DNA of 64,000 bases. Source: Cheiracanthium punctorium. Taxonomy: Eukaryota; Arthropoda; Arachnida; Araneae; Cheiracanthiidae. How positions within the stretch are numbered: the stretch's first letter is position 1; every line of letters starts with the position of its first letter. A model generated the notes under the pieces. It was given only the letters and a program-made list of their open reading frames with translations. It ran no database searches and had not been told where the DNA came from. Both the position numbers and the translations under genes were made by a program. The stretch is taken from the NCBI GenBank assembly GCA_038373885.1, contig JAWZYV010006190.1, positions 62,001 through 126,000 on the forward strand. The letters are read 5' to 3'. Positions 12,629 to 24,929 of the stretch are shown here, piece after piece.

Positions 12629-13811
12629 ACACGGTAAAAAAAAATTCTGAAACGTTACCCCAAAAATTGGGGCAGCTTTTGTAGTTTAAAATTGCAGAAA
12701 CGTTTCCGAACCATGCAGATAAAGTATTTAGAAACGTTTCTGCATATTTCGGAAAAATATTTACATATTTTCCTGCTTTTTAGGTAAGGTTTCTGGAAAA
12801 GATGGGTAACGTTTCTGTATCTTTGGTAAAATATTGAGTAACCTTTCCGTCTATTTCACAAAGGTTTCCGAATTAACGAGGAAACTTTCTGAGATTTTCA
12901 GAAAAAGTAGCATACACTAGATGGCAGCACCAAACTCTAACGGAAGGAGCGCTAAGGACCAGCGATCAGAATCGAACCCTGGACAGACGCGTTATTAGGA
13001 GAGCACGTTACCTCGACGCTGTGATTGTCTTGCCGGAATGTGCTTTAAAAGTAAACTGACTGCTGCAAAAGTTAATTCTGGCATGGCTTGTTTTGTAAAC
13101 TTAAAATTTTTTTGGAGTATTTTATAGAATGGTGGGAAAATACCATAATTAATAAATATAAATTAAAAATCTTAAATCCTTTTTTTTCCACATAAATTAT
13201 TTTCAGGAGATAATGTGCTGTTTTATTTAAGTATTCATCCGTTTTATTTAAGTATTCATCCGGCGACATCACCTGGTGACTGGTCACAAATAAACTTCAC
13301 TTTGACCACACAGTGGAGTTACATCACTCACAAGTTACCAGACCCTTATTATCGCATGGGCAAATCGGGACTTTGCCCAGGGCCCCCAGTTTCAAATGTT
13401 GTTCTGAAATATTCTTTTATATGTCAAAATTTTATGAAAAAGCAAACAAATTTTATAGATGGGGACACCCAAATTCATCAATGTCTGGGCCCCTGTTGGT
13501 CATAATCGGGCCCTGCAAGTGACAATGTGACAGTCCTGTGACAATTTTGACCCTCTGTTACGTCACAGCGACTCTTTTGTGACCATCTGTGCAGGGAAGA
13601 CGCGTTCACTCTTATCCCTCTGTCTCTTGGCACTTGGCGCATGCGCGCGAAGTCCCAAATAAAGATTTCCTTTCCCCGTAAATACTTTACGCCGAAATGT
13701 GGGTTATGTTTCCGAAATCGTGAGTTCGAGTAGAGCATCGGTAGGTTACGCTATACTTTCGGAAACCTTTCTGCTATAAGTATGTAACGTTTCTGAATTT
13801 TTTTACTGTGT
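12629..13811. mobile_element. TIR element, 1.2 kb, with internal GAAACGTTTC-type repeats
   Basis: The left end ACACGGTAAAAAA...TTCTGAAACGTTAC mirrors the right end GTAACGTTTCTGAATTTTTT...ACTGTGT. The left 250 bp contains many GAAACGTTNC-like sub-repeats. A 21-bp direct duplication occurs at 13220-13261. A degenerate tRNA-like segment with a minus-strand B box lies at about 12940-13010. No clear target duplication is visible and the superfamily is unassigned. Confidence 0.6.
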
Positions 13812-13944
13812 AAGAAAAATGGCATTGTTAGCTGTAGGGTGCTATTTCGTTCAGTCCCAGGTTTTTGTCTACGCGACTTGCAGACATGATTTGTAGACAT
13901 GAACTTTCCCGGTGAAGATCTTTTCGAGGATGTTTTCCGCAGAT

Positions 13945-15085
13945 AACGCAAAGGTGGGACGGAGGGGAGATTAAAATCTTGAAAGTCGCCCTATGTTTGC
14001 CATTTTTGATAATTGATCGCCAAGTTTGCTGCCAAAAAATAACTTAAAACCGAACCAAGCTTGGTGATATCTTCCGAATTTGACTAGAAACAAGGAAAGT
14101 ATAGTTAAAATATGCCAGGTAAAGATTGTAAAATAGTGTTAGTAGGCGACTTTAATATAGATTTCAACTCCAAATCATGGATCAAATGGACCATGAATCA
14201 TCGATCATGGACCAAATCTTGTTTTATGGAACAAGAAAGACAAACACGGCACTCTCATAGATTATGATGCCCATTCCAAACAACATTTAAAATGGTGAAG
14301 AATGGTTGAAGTATGCTTGGCGAAGATTGTGAAACAGTTTCAGTATGCGATTTTAAAATAGATTTCGATTCTAAAGATCAGTTTTATAGAACAAGGAAGA
14401 GATGATTCCTATTTAACACTCCCACTCTCGCCGACCTAATAAATCGCCGCACTTTGGCGAGCTCTGCCTTCATGGGTCTCTAGGAGTTATGCACAAGTTT
14501 CAACGCTAGCAAAAGAACTAGATGAAAACTAAAGTGAACAAATGAGCGATAAACGCACCAGTTAAGGAATTTGAAGACACTTAATTATTAAAATTACATT
14601 AATTGGCAAGCCAAAATAAATAAATGAGTAATGGAATGCTGCATTTATATGTCGTTCCAAATCGCCATTTTAATTCTGAATTACGGTGCCACATAAAAAT
14701 AATTCGTCGTGGTAACTGCATATGCTTAATTATAGCCATCTTGGCGAGAGTCGGAGAGTTAAAGTAGAAACCAACCCGAGAATGTCAAAAACGGCTCACT
14801 CATCGATTACGATGCACATTCCAAATCGTATTCAAAACGGTGAAGTACAGTTGGAATATGCTTGGTGTGAACTGTAAAACAGTTTTGGTAGACGATTTTA
14901 AGATAGATTTCTATTACAAAGATGTATTTTATGAAACAGGTGGAAAATTAGTCTCACTCATGAATAATGATACACTTTCCAACTTAATGGAATAAGGGAA
15001 GAAAATAGAGAAGACGCATGGGTTATGATACGCTTATAATATATAACACAAGTGCGTATTTAAAATCTGAAAATGTTTTTTTTGG
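13945..15085 (+). mobile_element. PU-family repeat copy containing an old TIR insertion
   Basis: Plus-strand copy of the PU family: GATAATTGATCGCC at 13970, units with AGGCGATTTTA and AGATTTCGATTC, ending at GTGCGTATTTAAAATCTGA. An AGTTGATTCC-type TIR element (about 14402-14775) sits inside it at the same PU position as in Helitron copies A-C. It lacks the GGTACTTACG MITE those copies carry, so its GTTTCAAC (14497-14504) is the empty site for that MITE. Confidence 0.7.
14402..14775 (+). mobile_element. AGTTGATTCC-type TIR element, decayed copy
   Basis: The left end AGATGATTCCTATTTAACAC (14401-14420) and the right end ...AAAGTAGAAACCAACC are mutated versions of the termini in Helitron copies (53029-53590). 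The CAAGGAAG flank at the left corresponds to their CAAGAAAG target duplication. Confidence 0.55.
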
Positions 15086-16019
15086 GGGGGGGCGGGCTGT
15101 TCAGGGGTTTATTACTTCTGTAACTTTGTTTTAAACTATCTTTGAGGAAGGAAACATTTTTAGAAGCTTAAACTGTAAATCTGAAATATAATTTTAAAAT
15201 GCACCACTAACGCTATATTTATTATGTTTCATATTGATTTAGTCGAAATTTCTTTCGCAGTTTGCAGAGTGTTTTCCTTTTTCTTTCCTTTTTAAACATT
15301 ACTATTTACACCATTTTGTCGATTGTACCTCAATAATCACTAATATTCAAGATGGCACTTAATTTATAAAGAATATTTACGTATAAAATAATTGACCTCC
15401 TTTATTAGATTCCATTTGAATCCCCAGCTAATGATGACTATTAACTCGACAAAGTTGAAAATTGAATTAAGTCTTGGTAAAATGGAAGATGGTAGTGCAG
15501 TTTCTATCTTTCACTATCGATTTTTCTATTATAATTAATTCTGAAAAGAATTTCCAGAACTTCAGAGACTTGTCCTACTGGGAAACGAAATAAATGTGGA
15601 GAAGGTAATTGCTCGAAATAGTTTTCAGTTTCTAAGATTACGAATGGGAAGTCAAACTATCATTTTTTTAAATAATCGATTGTGAGGAATTCCATAGCTA
15701 TTGAATACGATTTTAGAAATCCATGAGTTAGAAGCAAATTGTCTCTTACCAGTTTGGTATTGTTTTGACTGTAATTTAATATGGTTTTGAGTTGAAGTTG
15801 TAAATATTTATTATTAGTGTTTACAGTTATGTTAACATATGTACGCGTAAATTACAAATATTAACGTGACAATAAGTGACAATACATCATTGTAATTTAT
15901 ACAATGATGTTAATGTTTGTATAAATTGCAATTATTAATACAGTTGTATAAATTACATTAAACAGTTTTAATTCTTCGTAAAAAATAATAAGTTTGACCA
16001 AAGTAAATTAGAAGTTCCA
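15086..16019. other. Gene-free AT-rich stretch
   Basis: It contains a G-run (15082-15092) and short inverted TTGTATAAATT motifs near 15895-15950. No gene is seen. Confidence 0.35.
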
Positions 16020-16160
16020 ATATGAATACTGAACATGGTAAATGGCTGAAATGTGAAGAACCCGAGTTCGAGCCAATCGTGCGGCTGCTGATTTAACGGT
16101 ATAAAGTTTTGGGCGATTTTCTCCAGATGTAACGTGAATGCGCGTTATAACCCCCTTAAA
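16020..16160 (+). mobile_element. tRNA-derived SINE fragment
   Basis: A B-box-like CGAGTTCGAGCC (about 16061-16072) is followed by GATTTTCTCC and GTGAATGCGCGTTATAACCC, the body seen in many arthropod tRNA-SINEs. It appears related to 21783-22020. Confidence 0.4.
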
Positions 16161-17299
16161 AATTCTTCCGGCCAAGGCAATACCAAGATAAATATTGTCA
16201 CTTATCTTGCAATAGACAACAATAAGAATATAAAAATAAGGGGGAAAATGTTTCGCGATACATGAAGTGTGGAAAAGGTAACTGGCAACCCTGTTCTTGA
16301 TTGTAAAGAAATTTTTCGAAATGTTATCCTGAATCTTTGAATGGTTTTTTCCTCAGGGTTGTTGCGATTTTGCCCGACCTGAAAAAACATGGGTGATTTT
16401 TGATTTTTTTTTAAAAGCCCACTTGAAAAAACCTGAAAAAAGAAGCCCAACTGCGTTTTTTAAAAATATAAACTTTAAGTTACATAGGTAGTATTACATT
16501 TCTTAATGTCAATACACCAGTTGTTAAGTTTATAAACAGCCCCCCTCCCACCAACACCATCCAAGTTCAAATTTGCTCTAATATAAACTGATTCAAATTT
16601 TTGTACTTACATAAACTAATTGTGCTCGATAATATTTTTTCAGTTCGCTGTATCATATCGTGTATTTGTCAATCACTCTATAGTCGATGTAGCATTTCTA
16701 AATGATGTTTCCCTGTCACCATATGAATAGTCGTTTATCTCAAACTACTTAGGATAAAATGTTGTGTTTCGAGGGGAGTATTTAAAGCGTTTGAGAATAT
16801 ACTAATCATAATTGTTTTTTAGGAAGTGGTGGAGATTATTGTGTGTAGCCCCCCTCCCGAATTCTATTTTTTTCCAGGGACCAAAGTTGTTTTGATAGGG
16901 CTCTGAGTATGCTAGCAGATATGGCAACAAAATATTCTACATCCACCTTTTACCACCTTACTTTAAACACGCAGCCGACTATATGGCAAAAACATTTCAT
17001 GAACTTAATTGAATCAGTTGTAATTAATAAGTAAAGATAATCAGATGACTAAAAGATTTTTTTAATTCATTATCTATATGAAAGATATCATAATTAGTAT
17101 GCAATGTGTATTATATTTATGCAAAAGATATGCAGCATTTTAGATGTATTACAATAAAGTTATGAATTGATTCATTTTTATACGTTTTTGTTTTTTTATT
17201 CAGTTAATGTTTCACTGTACTTGTTTGTACCTGCAAAAACTTAGATTATTGTATTTACATTAGTAGCGTTAAACCTCTAATATAATGTAAGTTGTTTAT
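16161..17299. other. Gene-free stretch
   Basis: No coding region. Two CAGCCCCCCTCCC-like boxes (near 16536 and 16847) form a weak direct repeat of unknown meaning. Confidence 0.35.
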
Positions 17300-17385
17300 T
17301 AATGTTTCAGTTATACGACTTTTCATTTATACGTCGTTTGAGATCTGTCCCTTGAAAAGACGTATAAACGGTGCTTTACTGTATA
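17300..17385 (-). mobile_element. pogo/Tc1-like element end
   Basis: Read on the minus strand, TACAGTAAAGCACCGTTTAT followed by ACGTCTTTTCAAGGGACAGA resembles the terminal region of pogo-like MITEs. The opposite end could not be located securely; TTTCACTGTACTT near 17203-17215 is a candidate. Confidence 0.4.
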
Positions 17386-17540
17386 TATAAACTGCAATAG
17401 TGGCTTTGACCGACCTCAATGTTTCATAAAGTAAAATCTGTCATATCATGTTGCATTTGTTTTGCCACGGGCATTTACTTTTGATTTTTATGTAATATCG
17501 ATACTTACTCTAGTATACAGCATCCAACTGGCAATCAGTA

Positions 17541-17961
17541 CACTATGGAAAACGCAGGAAGGTTTCATGGAAAAAAAAATGGGAAAAGTTAGATTCACAA
17601 ATTCCATACAGAAAGTAAACATTTCCATCTGAAAACTATACTGTTTACAAACCATCTCTCCTATGAATATTATTCTTGTGATTCGCAAAACAAAGGCACA
17701 ATTCCCTTAAAAATGACCTAAACTTTTTTTTTAAGAAGTCCAGGAACGTTCCTTGGAAATAATGAGCAGATGAGATGACCAGGGAACATTAAATGAAAAT
17801 CCTATAACATTAAATGAAAATCCCCGAACAATGCAATTCAGTGGAACTTTCTTAGGTTATTCAGTAAAGTTTTTAGTATTTTCATGTAATGTTCTTTGGA
17901 ATTCTAGGGTTCCTCAGCTGTCCATTATTTTCATGTAAAGTTCCTGGATTTTTTTACAGTG
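17541..17961. mobile_element. Candidate MITE, about 421 bp
   Basis: The left end CACTATGGAAAACGCAGGAA approximately mirrors the right end TTCCTGGATTTTTTTACAGTG. Internal repeats of GGAAC and CATTAAATGAAAATCC occur. The left flank ends in TA and the right flank begins with CA, so a target duplication is not demonstrated. Confidence 0.4.
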
Positions 17962-18394
17962 CATGTGATTGCCTGAAGGATACAGATGCAAAAGTAAATT
18001 TATCCATTTTTTAAGGTATTCATATTATTCATGGCACCGTATTTGTCTTTTCGAGACGAATCGGACTGTAATAGTGATTTCCACCATAATAACACGTTAT
18101 AGATTAAAAACAAAATTCTGACAATTTAGTTTTGATCCATAACTCACACTATTCAACAACTGTTTTGAAGAAAAACTGGCACTTCCTAGATTCAACCAAT
18201 CAGGAAGGCTAGGCGAAGGATTGTGTGATTGTTTTCTTTACATCTATTGGGATGTTTTTAAAGACTAACCAATATTTTTTTTTTTTTTATAAATGTTTTT
18301 ACGTGTTGATTTTTGTTGTTTATTACCATCAAAAATAGCATAATAAAAACTAATGTTCAGATATTTATTTCTTTACTTTTGGTGCTTTACTATA

Positions 18395-19296
18395 TAGGGT
18401 CCGAGATTTGTTTAAAATTCAAAATTATTATCGTTTATAACTAACATTACACATAAAATTTGCTGCTAAAGTCACATTTTCTATACTTAAAATCGTGCTT
18501 TGCCAAAACTAATACAAGTTTGGGACCGTGTGGAAGTAGTTGTTATGATAACAAGTATATCAAACGGAAAATTGTTCCAATATTTCATGTTAGTTAATAA
18601 TACTCAGGTTTGGGTTTTTTTTCTTACCTAGGTTCTTGAACTAGTTTAAGAGGAGAGAGAGTTTTGCATCTATACCCCTAGATAGCTCAAAAACTCCTAT
18701 ACTGAAGGACTCTTCAGGGTAGCGTATGTGCTGCTCCGGATGTTGAGTTTTGTGATCTGTGCCTTGAAAAAAAAAGAAAAAACTTGTGACAAGAAAATAA
18801 TTCTTATTTATAACAATGATAACAGCATTAGGGATAATGTTTGGTTACTTTTTTTTAAATTAATTTTATATTCTATTTTTAGCATTACAGTTTCCATAGT
18901 AACAGAATCCATCGTTAATATTAAGTTGTTCACTTTAACAATCCAGTGAAACTGAAATCATTTCTAGAGTTCTTTAGACTCGGAAAATGAAAATCCAGAA
19001 AGATGATAAAACAAGTTGAAAAATAACTTACTGGCACTTTAAAAGTACTTAAGATTTGTGTCCTATTGTACTTTGAATTTTATTTCATTCGCATGTGTGA
19101 CAACATTTCCACGAAGCCCATTACTTTCTATATCACCGGCAAATCATCCGAAGTCGCATGCGCATATGCAATACCGCCGTAGCACTGAAAGAGTCCTCTG
19201 GTGTCGGTAAAATCGAAGTGCTTTCAAAGGCTTCAGCTCTGAACGTAATACGTGTCCTTAATATTAATCCATGTTTCTAACTACTCGGACCCTATA
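18395..19296. mobile_element. Candidate 0.9-kb element with short TIRs
   Basis: The inverted termini TATAGGGTCCGAG (18393-18405) and CTCGGACCCTATA (19284-19296) form a perfect 13-bp match, flanked by TA-rich sequence. The interior carries no convincing open frame. It could be a non-autonomous DNA transposon inserted at TA or TATA. Confidence 0.5.
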
Positions 19297-20009
19297 TTCT
19301 TAATTTAGAGAAAAGCAGTAATGTAATTAACATTATTTTATGTTTTAACCTTACTACATACTTTCTAATTAAATCCAGCGCCTTCTTGAAGCATTTATAT
19401 GCATTCAAAACTTGTTTTTAGTTAGTTCTTCGGTCTTTGTCTAGAAATCAAAGTAAGAATTCGCTATCAGTATTAGAAGTATTTAAGCGGATTATCTCCA
19501 GATTTTACTTGCCTTTCTAATTTAATCATGCCCAATGATTACTAATTATTTTGAATAGAAAATTTAATTAAAGTAATTGAAATGTAAATAATCTTCGTTA
19601 CTGAATTTCTGTCTGATTTCATTTTGATAGAGATGTTCCATAACTCCCTTCAGTGAAAGGAACAAAACAAACATGTAAAGCTCTTATTTCAATTAGTAAA
19701 TAGTAGTCGTAGTAGACATGTATCGTAAAATAAAGTAATTAATATTTTTGAAGTGCATATATGTGTATAACACTCACATTTACGTTACAGAATTTTGATT
19801 TTTTTTCTTAGGGTAAAGTGAGGTAAAATGTGTATGAAAACAGGAATTATTTTACTTATAGGCCGTTTTCCGTCCCTATATTTTACACATTCAACATTTT
19901 TGTCTTACTTTAGGCAATGCACTCACTATTTTTACGCCTGAATTTTTTTGTATAATTAGATTAATTGTAAACTTAATTAACCATTTGTTTATTTATTTGA
20001 ACAAATATA

Positions 20010-20723
20010 CAGGGTATCCTAAAAAAAGTGGTAGTGGGCTTTAATTCTTTATCTATTAAAGATAAGTAGGCAGTATAAATTGAAAAAATGTTCAAAATAA
20101 GGTCCGAAATAATTCTCCGTTAAGAAAATTTCCTCTCGTTAATTTTCAAAAAGTTACGTTTTTTTTTTTTGTATACGACCCTCGTACGAAAGAATTTCCA
20201 ATTAGTAAAATGTACCTCATACACTTAAGAGGTAACATACAAAATTTGAGAACTATACCTTAAGAACCGTCAGAGACAGGGTGAAAAATATATACCTGAC
20301 TTAAACCACTTTTCAATGGCTCTCGAAGGAAAAAACTCACATCGAATAATCTCATTACAGGGGTCGTACAGAAATTACGAAAGAAAATCTTTTTTCCTCT
20401 CTAGGAATAAAAGTTTGCATGTGTAGTCCCTGGTCATCTTTCTTTAAAGATATCTCTGCGACTTCGTCTGATGAAAGGACCAAATTTGGTACATCACCTC
20501 ATTAGTGTATGGGGCACATTTTACTAATTGGTAATTTTTTTTTGTACGGGGGTCGTATACAAATTTGAAAAGGGTAACTTTTTAAAAATTAACGAGAGGA
20601 ATTTTTTTCTTGCCGGAGTCTTCTTTCCGACCTTCTTTTGAATAGTTTTTCAATTTACACTGCCCACTTATCTCTAACAGATAAAAAAATTAAAGCCCGT
20701 TACCACCTTTTTGAAACACCCTG
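20010..20723. mobile_element. Foldback MITE, 714 bp (family CAGGGT..CC, copy 1)
   Basis: The two halves are inverted copies of each other for roughly 200 bp. The outer ends CAGGGTATCC and CACCCTG are followed inward by TTTAATTCTTTATCT, TAAATTGAAAAA and TAACGAGAGGAA blocks on each side. A TA dinucleotide abuts both ends (20008-20009 and 20724-20725). It is homologous to 37273-38009. Confidence 0.8.
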
Positions 20724-20725
20724 TA

Positions 20726-21782
20726 TTTTAATTTTAGAATGCATTTAAGTTATAAATATAACTGTTTAAATATAGTATACTATAAACAAAACGTGGTACA
20801 TATTATTATAAATATTTTTTTTAACTTTAGATGATAACTTTAATTAGAACGCGTCAAACTATAAAATATATCTATTTGAGAAACATTACTTCTTTTAACA
20901 AAAATACAATTTCATTAAAAATCTTCTAAAAATATATTCTGAATGCAGCTGTACATCTTAATATGAAAAGGGCTAAATGCGCTTTATCTTTCCTCTACTT
21001 ATACAAACAATTCTCCTCATCCAAAAAGCCCTCTTCTTCTCAAGTCTTAATAAATAAACAGGAGCTTTATTTTCCATCAGTTTCAAGAAATGTGTTTCTA
21101 AGCGATTCTTTCAAGTTCCCTCGGACATATATCATCCTCTGTCTTATTCTTGGTTACTTAACGTCAAAAGCAGCTCTTCATGGAGAGAATAAAAAAGCAG
21201 CCACGTCACAGTGTGCAAACACGTGTTTAATGGATTCTGCTTTAAATTTTTGACTGTATTTGGCAGGGAATTTCAAAGAAAGGGCATTGTTCTTTGCAGA
21301 ATAACTAGAAGTGCCTTAAGAAACAAAAGGTGCTTATTATTTTTGATGAACTTGTATGTTCAGTGTTAATTACTTTGCATTACATGGGTAAAAGCGTAAA
21401 ATAAAATAAATACTGAAACAGTGATAACATGACATTCTGAATGTATTATTTTTAGTACTACAAGGAGTGTTTATAATTTAAGTCCCTCTATTCAGAACAG
21501 TGTATAGCGAAAACTACCTGTCAGAATGCTCCCTAGTTTTAAGGAAACCTTTTCAGACCATGGGAGGGAGATTCACTTCTAAAAACATTAATTCAAAAAA
21601 CACCGTTTCACAACGTGTTAGTGCGAATAAAACAGACAAATAAGCATTGTCAAGAGAAGATAACAATGAAGAAGTTATGAGGTTAATGTTTATAACAGTG
21701 TGCCGCAAGCGAATAAGGCTGTTAGCTACTATAATATTGTATGACGCCACCTGGTGGTGACTTTTGAATTAGTTTTGCCCGA
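20726..21782. other. Gene-free stretch
   Basis: No recognisable element. An open frame at 20963-21253 has no homology I recognise and unremarkable composition, so it is not called as a gene. Confidence 0.35.
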
Positions 21783-22020
21783 CGAGTGGCCGGACGCATA
21801 ACGCTGTCAACTGCGACACAGAAGATGCTTGGTTCAAACCCAGGTCGCGTCCGTCAACAGAGCTGTTCAAAGTTTTCCGTGATTTTCTCGGAAACTTCGC
21901 GTAATTACGTGTTAGGGCCCCTTAGAAAGTCCCCAATGGAAGGCCCTCCCTTTCTCAGCCTAGATCTCACATGTAGATAATCAGCCGTATTGCCAAAATC
22001 AAATTAAATTGAATTGAATT
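21783..22020 (+). mobile_element. tRNA-derived SINE
   Basis: A tRNA-like head has GAGTGGCCGGACGCATAACG (A-box region) and GGTTCAAACCC (B box, 21831-21841). It is followed by a body with GATTTTCTCGGAAACTTCGC and a tail of AAATT-type repeats ending near 22020. Confidence 0.6.
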
Positions 22021-22742
22021 AACATTTTTCCCACGCTAAAGTCTCACCTAGTCTCATTGGGGTTTTCGGCAAGTTTAATAGCATTCTGGCCAGTTAATTT
22101 CTCTGCACATTGCTCTGAGTACGGGAACTTAAATTATGAAATCCTTTATGTGGTGAGTTTGAAAAATTATTCAGTAAAAATAGAAATTGTTCAAGAAGAG
22201 TTTCAATATGGACTATTAAAGTGTACTTCACAGTATTTTCAGTATGAAGTTTTGCAGTTAATTTTCCTACCACGAAGTTAACATAAGCTTGCTTAATTCA
22301 TTTCATTAAACAGATATTTTGTTGAATACATTTACAGTACGCTACCGTAATTGTCTGTAACTTTTCTTAGAATGAACATTACTTACTGATTTGGAAAAGC
22401 AGCTATTTTTAAAAAAAAAATATATTAACTCTAGTAACAATAACGTTTAAAATAAAAGATCTCCTCCCCCCTTTCCTCCCGAAATGAAAACATAATATAC
22501 TCTACTGGCCTAAACTAAGAACTGTGTCATGAAATAAAGTTTCTCCGTAGAAAAGCTGTGACTATAGTAGTTTTTGTGAAATTTTGCAATGCTTTTATTT
22601 ATTTACCAGTGTATTTTGCAAGTTCCCAATAATAATGCGACCAGATCTTCTATCACGGCAGTTTCATAATGAGCACATGTATATGAAAATCTACAAAACT
22701 CTCAAGATTGCACATGAAGAAACTAAATTACATCTACATATC

Positions 22743-23539
22743 CTATGAAACTTCTCGGAAGCGACCGCCCCCCCGTTCCGCCAAAAATCGGCCGTTGTTG
22801 AGTGAGGGAGTCGCTCAAAGAAATATAAACATTTCAAAGCCCCCCCCATAAAAATAATGTTGATAAATATTGTTTATTTTGTTATATATGAAATTGCATA
22901 CTAGTGCATATCTATGCAATACAAATATATTTAAATATGCAAACATATTTTTTTAATTTAAATGTTAATAAAATATTCAGAAATTTCAGATTGTTCCATT
23001 CTTTTTTCTCTATTCGAGAGCACTTATGTCTCTATTTCTTACATCTGGGAAAACAGAATTTATCCTGATATATTTTATGCATTCTGAATTCTCCATAATA
23101 AAATCTATTTTCTTTAAAATTTAGTTTTTTGGGTTTTTCCACAACCAAAACTAGGCGCGAAATTCCTCTCCGAATTGCCTTTTTCGTGTGACTCGATCAC
23201 GTGAATGCGCTAAACAGTAAAATCACTAGTTTCTTAAGAGATGTCATTCTCTAACCTACAAGATTTGTACGTGATGTGTACTTGAGTACTTACACCTGCT
23301 GTCGATTTGCAGTACAGCTAATGGTTTGGAATGTGGTTTTTCTTTATTTTATTCCCCAAAAAATGCAAGAAAATTTTCGGACTGGGAACAAGAACCGGTC
23401 GATAATAGAAGGCTGTGTGGTCTCTTCTAGAGGATCGTTTAGCATCAAGTAGATAGGGTAATAAATCGGTGCCTTAAAAAAATTGTTCCTTGGAGGAAGG
23501 ACCGCTTAATAGAGGTGGTCGTTCACAGAAGTTTCACTC
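22743..23539. mobile_element. pogo/Tigger-like non-autonomous element
   Basis: The left end ATGAAACTTCTCGGAAGCGA mirrors the right end AGGTGGTCGTTCACAGAAGT-TTCAC. Both resemble CAGTGAAACYTC termini of pogo-type elements, with GACCGCC-type subterminal sequence. The first bases of both ends have mutated. The interior is non-coding. Confidence 0.55.
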
Positions 23540-24730
23540 TTTTTAACTGTACCAGATGCATTAAACAAACGTGGACATGCAATGTTTATATAACAGCTTT
23601 TAAATTATAAAAAATTGAAATTTATTTATAATTTAAAAAGTAATTAGAAAGTAAAACAAATGCATTTTACTTTGAATTTATAGATCTAATTTAGAAATAA
23701 TATTACCTATTCCTTTTTTTCTGATTACTGCCGATAGTATTAAAGTATCTGAAATGTGATTATTGATTTTACAAAGTATAAATATTGTTTCCAAAACAAT
23801 ACAGCCTAGAAGCTCACGCTATGTTCCTTTAAGTGCTACCTAGTATTTCAAATCAATTTATGAGCTTTTTTGGAATAATCATTTAAAACATTCAGCGAAA
23901 AAACGCACACCTGTTGTAGTCGTGTCAGGTAAATATTGAGTTCTTTTCAAAAACCTTGCAGTTCTCTTTAACAGTTACGTAACGATTGTGAGTTTTACAA
24001 ACAAAGGAAAAACGATGGAGCATTATTATTTAAAAGCGTTCCATTTAGATATGTGATAGTAACAAATGCAAGATAAATATTTTGTTACAGTATTTATGTT
24101 ATGCATTAATATTACTAAATGAATACAAAACTTATATCTAACTGATTTTGTATCACGAAAGTATAGTTTTTAATTCTTTTTCTGTTAAAAAGATAAACTC
24201 AGTGGAATTACTCTAAAAGGCAGTTGTAAATTAGTCTGTTCTGTAAAACGAAGCCACGTCAATTAAACTTCACTAAAATACATTTTTTGCCAACTTGAAT
24301 AGAGTATTTCTGGGATTATAGCAACTAGGAGCAACTTTTGAATGTACGTCAAGCAAGAGTTCACGCAAAGCATTTCAATGGGGAAAAGTCAATTTTGAAC
24401 ACCAAAATAAATAAGGTACTAAATTCAAGCTGTTGAGTGTTTCTAACGGATTGAATTTAGTAAATAAATCTTCGGCTTGGTTTTCTAATGCCATATTATG
24501 TTTTGAAGAGTTTGAAAATTATTAAAATGGATGTGTTTAGCACATAGGCTTGCCAACTTTTATTAACAGACCAGTTGGTTCTCCATCTTAATAAATCTTG
24601 TTCTTAGAGAATCCTGTTTCTCAACGATTCCATGGCACTGAAATCTCTCAGATTCTAAATGGAATTTAAAATTAAGATGGTTAAAACCTCTGCTAGCGTA
24701 AAACAGACGCCTTTTTTATGTTCTTCTTAG
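23540..24730. other. Gene-free AT-rich stretch
   Basis: Nothing recognisable on either strand. Confidence 0.35.
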
Positions 24731-24812
24731 TTTTTGAGTTCGAAATGATGCCCTTTCGAAGCCGTCGCCCCGATGCGATGCTTACCTTGCTTGCCGTGTC
24801 GGGCCGCCCCTG
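24731..24812 (+). mobile_element. Solo right end of a hAT-like MITE
   Basis: This matches the right half of the MITE at 62335-62481: TTTTTGAGTTCGAA, then GCCC boxes, then GTCGGGCCGCCCCTG. The left half is missing. Confidence 0.5.
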
Positions 24813-24929
24813 GTTACAAAAATGAGATGGTTTAGTGATAAAAACCTACAAGAAGGTACAAATCATTTTCGACCTATATTAATTCTGAAGAACTTCTAGA
24901 TATATAGGCCGTTATCAAAAAACGGAAAG

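Noticed and set aside
13215..13522. Overlapping open frames near 13.2-13.5 kb
   Set aside because: They fall inside a TIR element; composition and lack of motifs argue against a gene.
21786..21980. Open frame of 64 codons
   Set aside because: It coincides with a tRNA-derived SINE.
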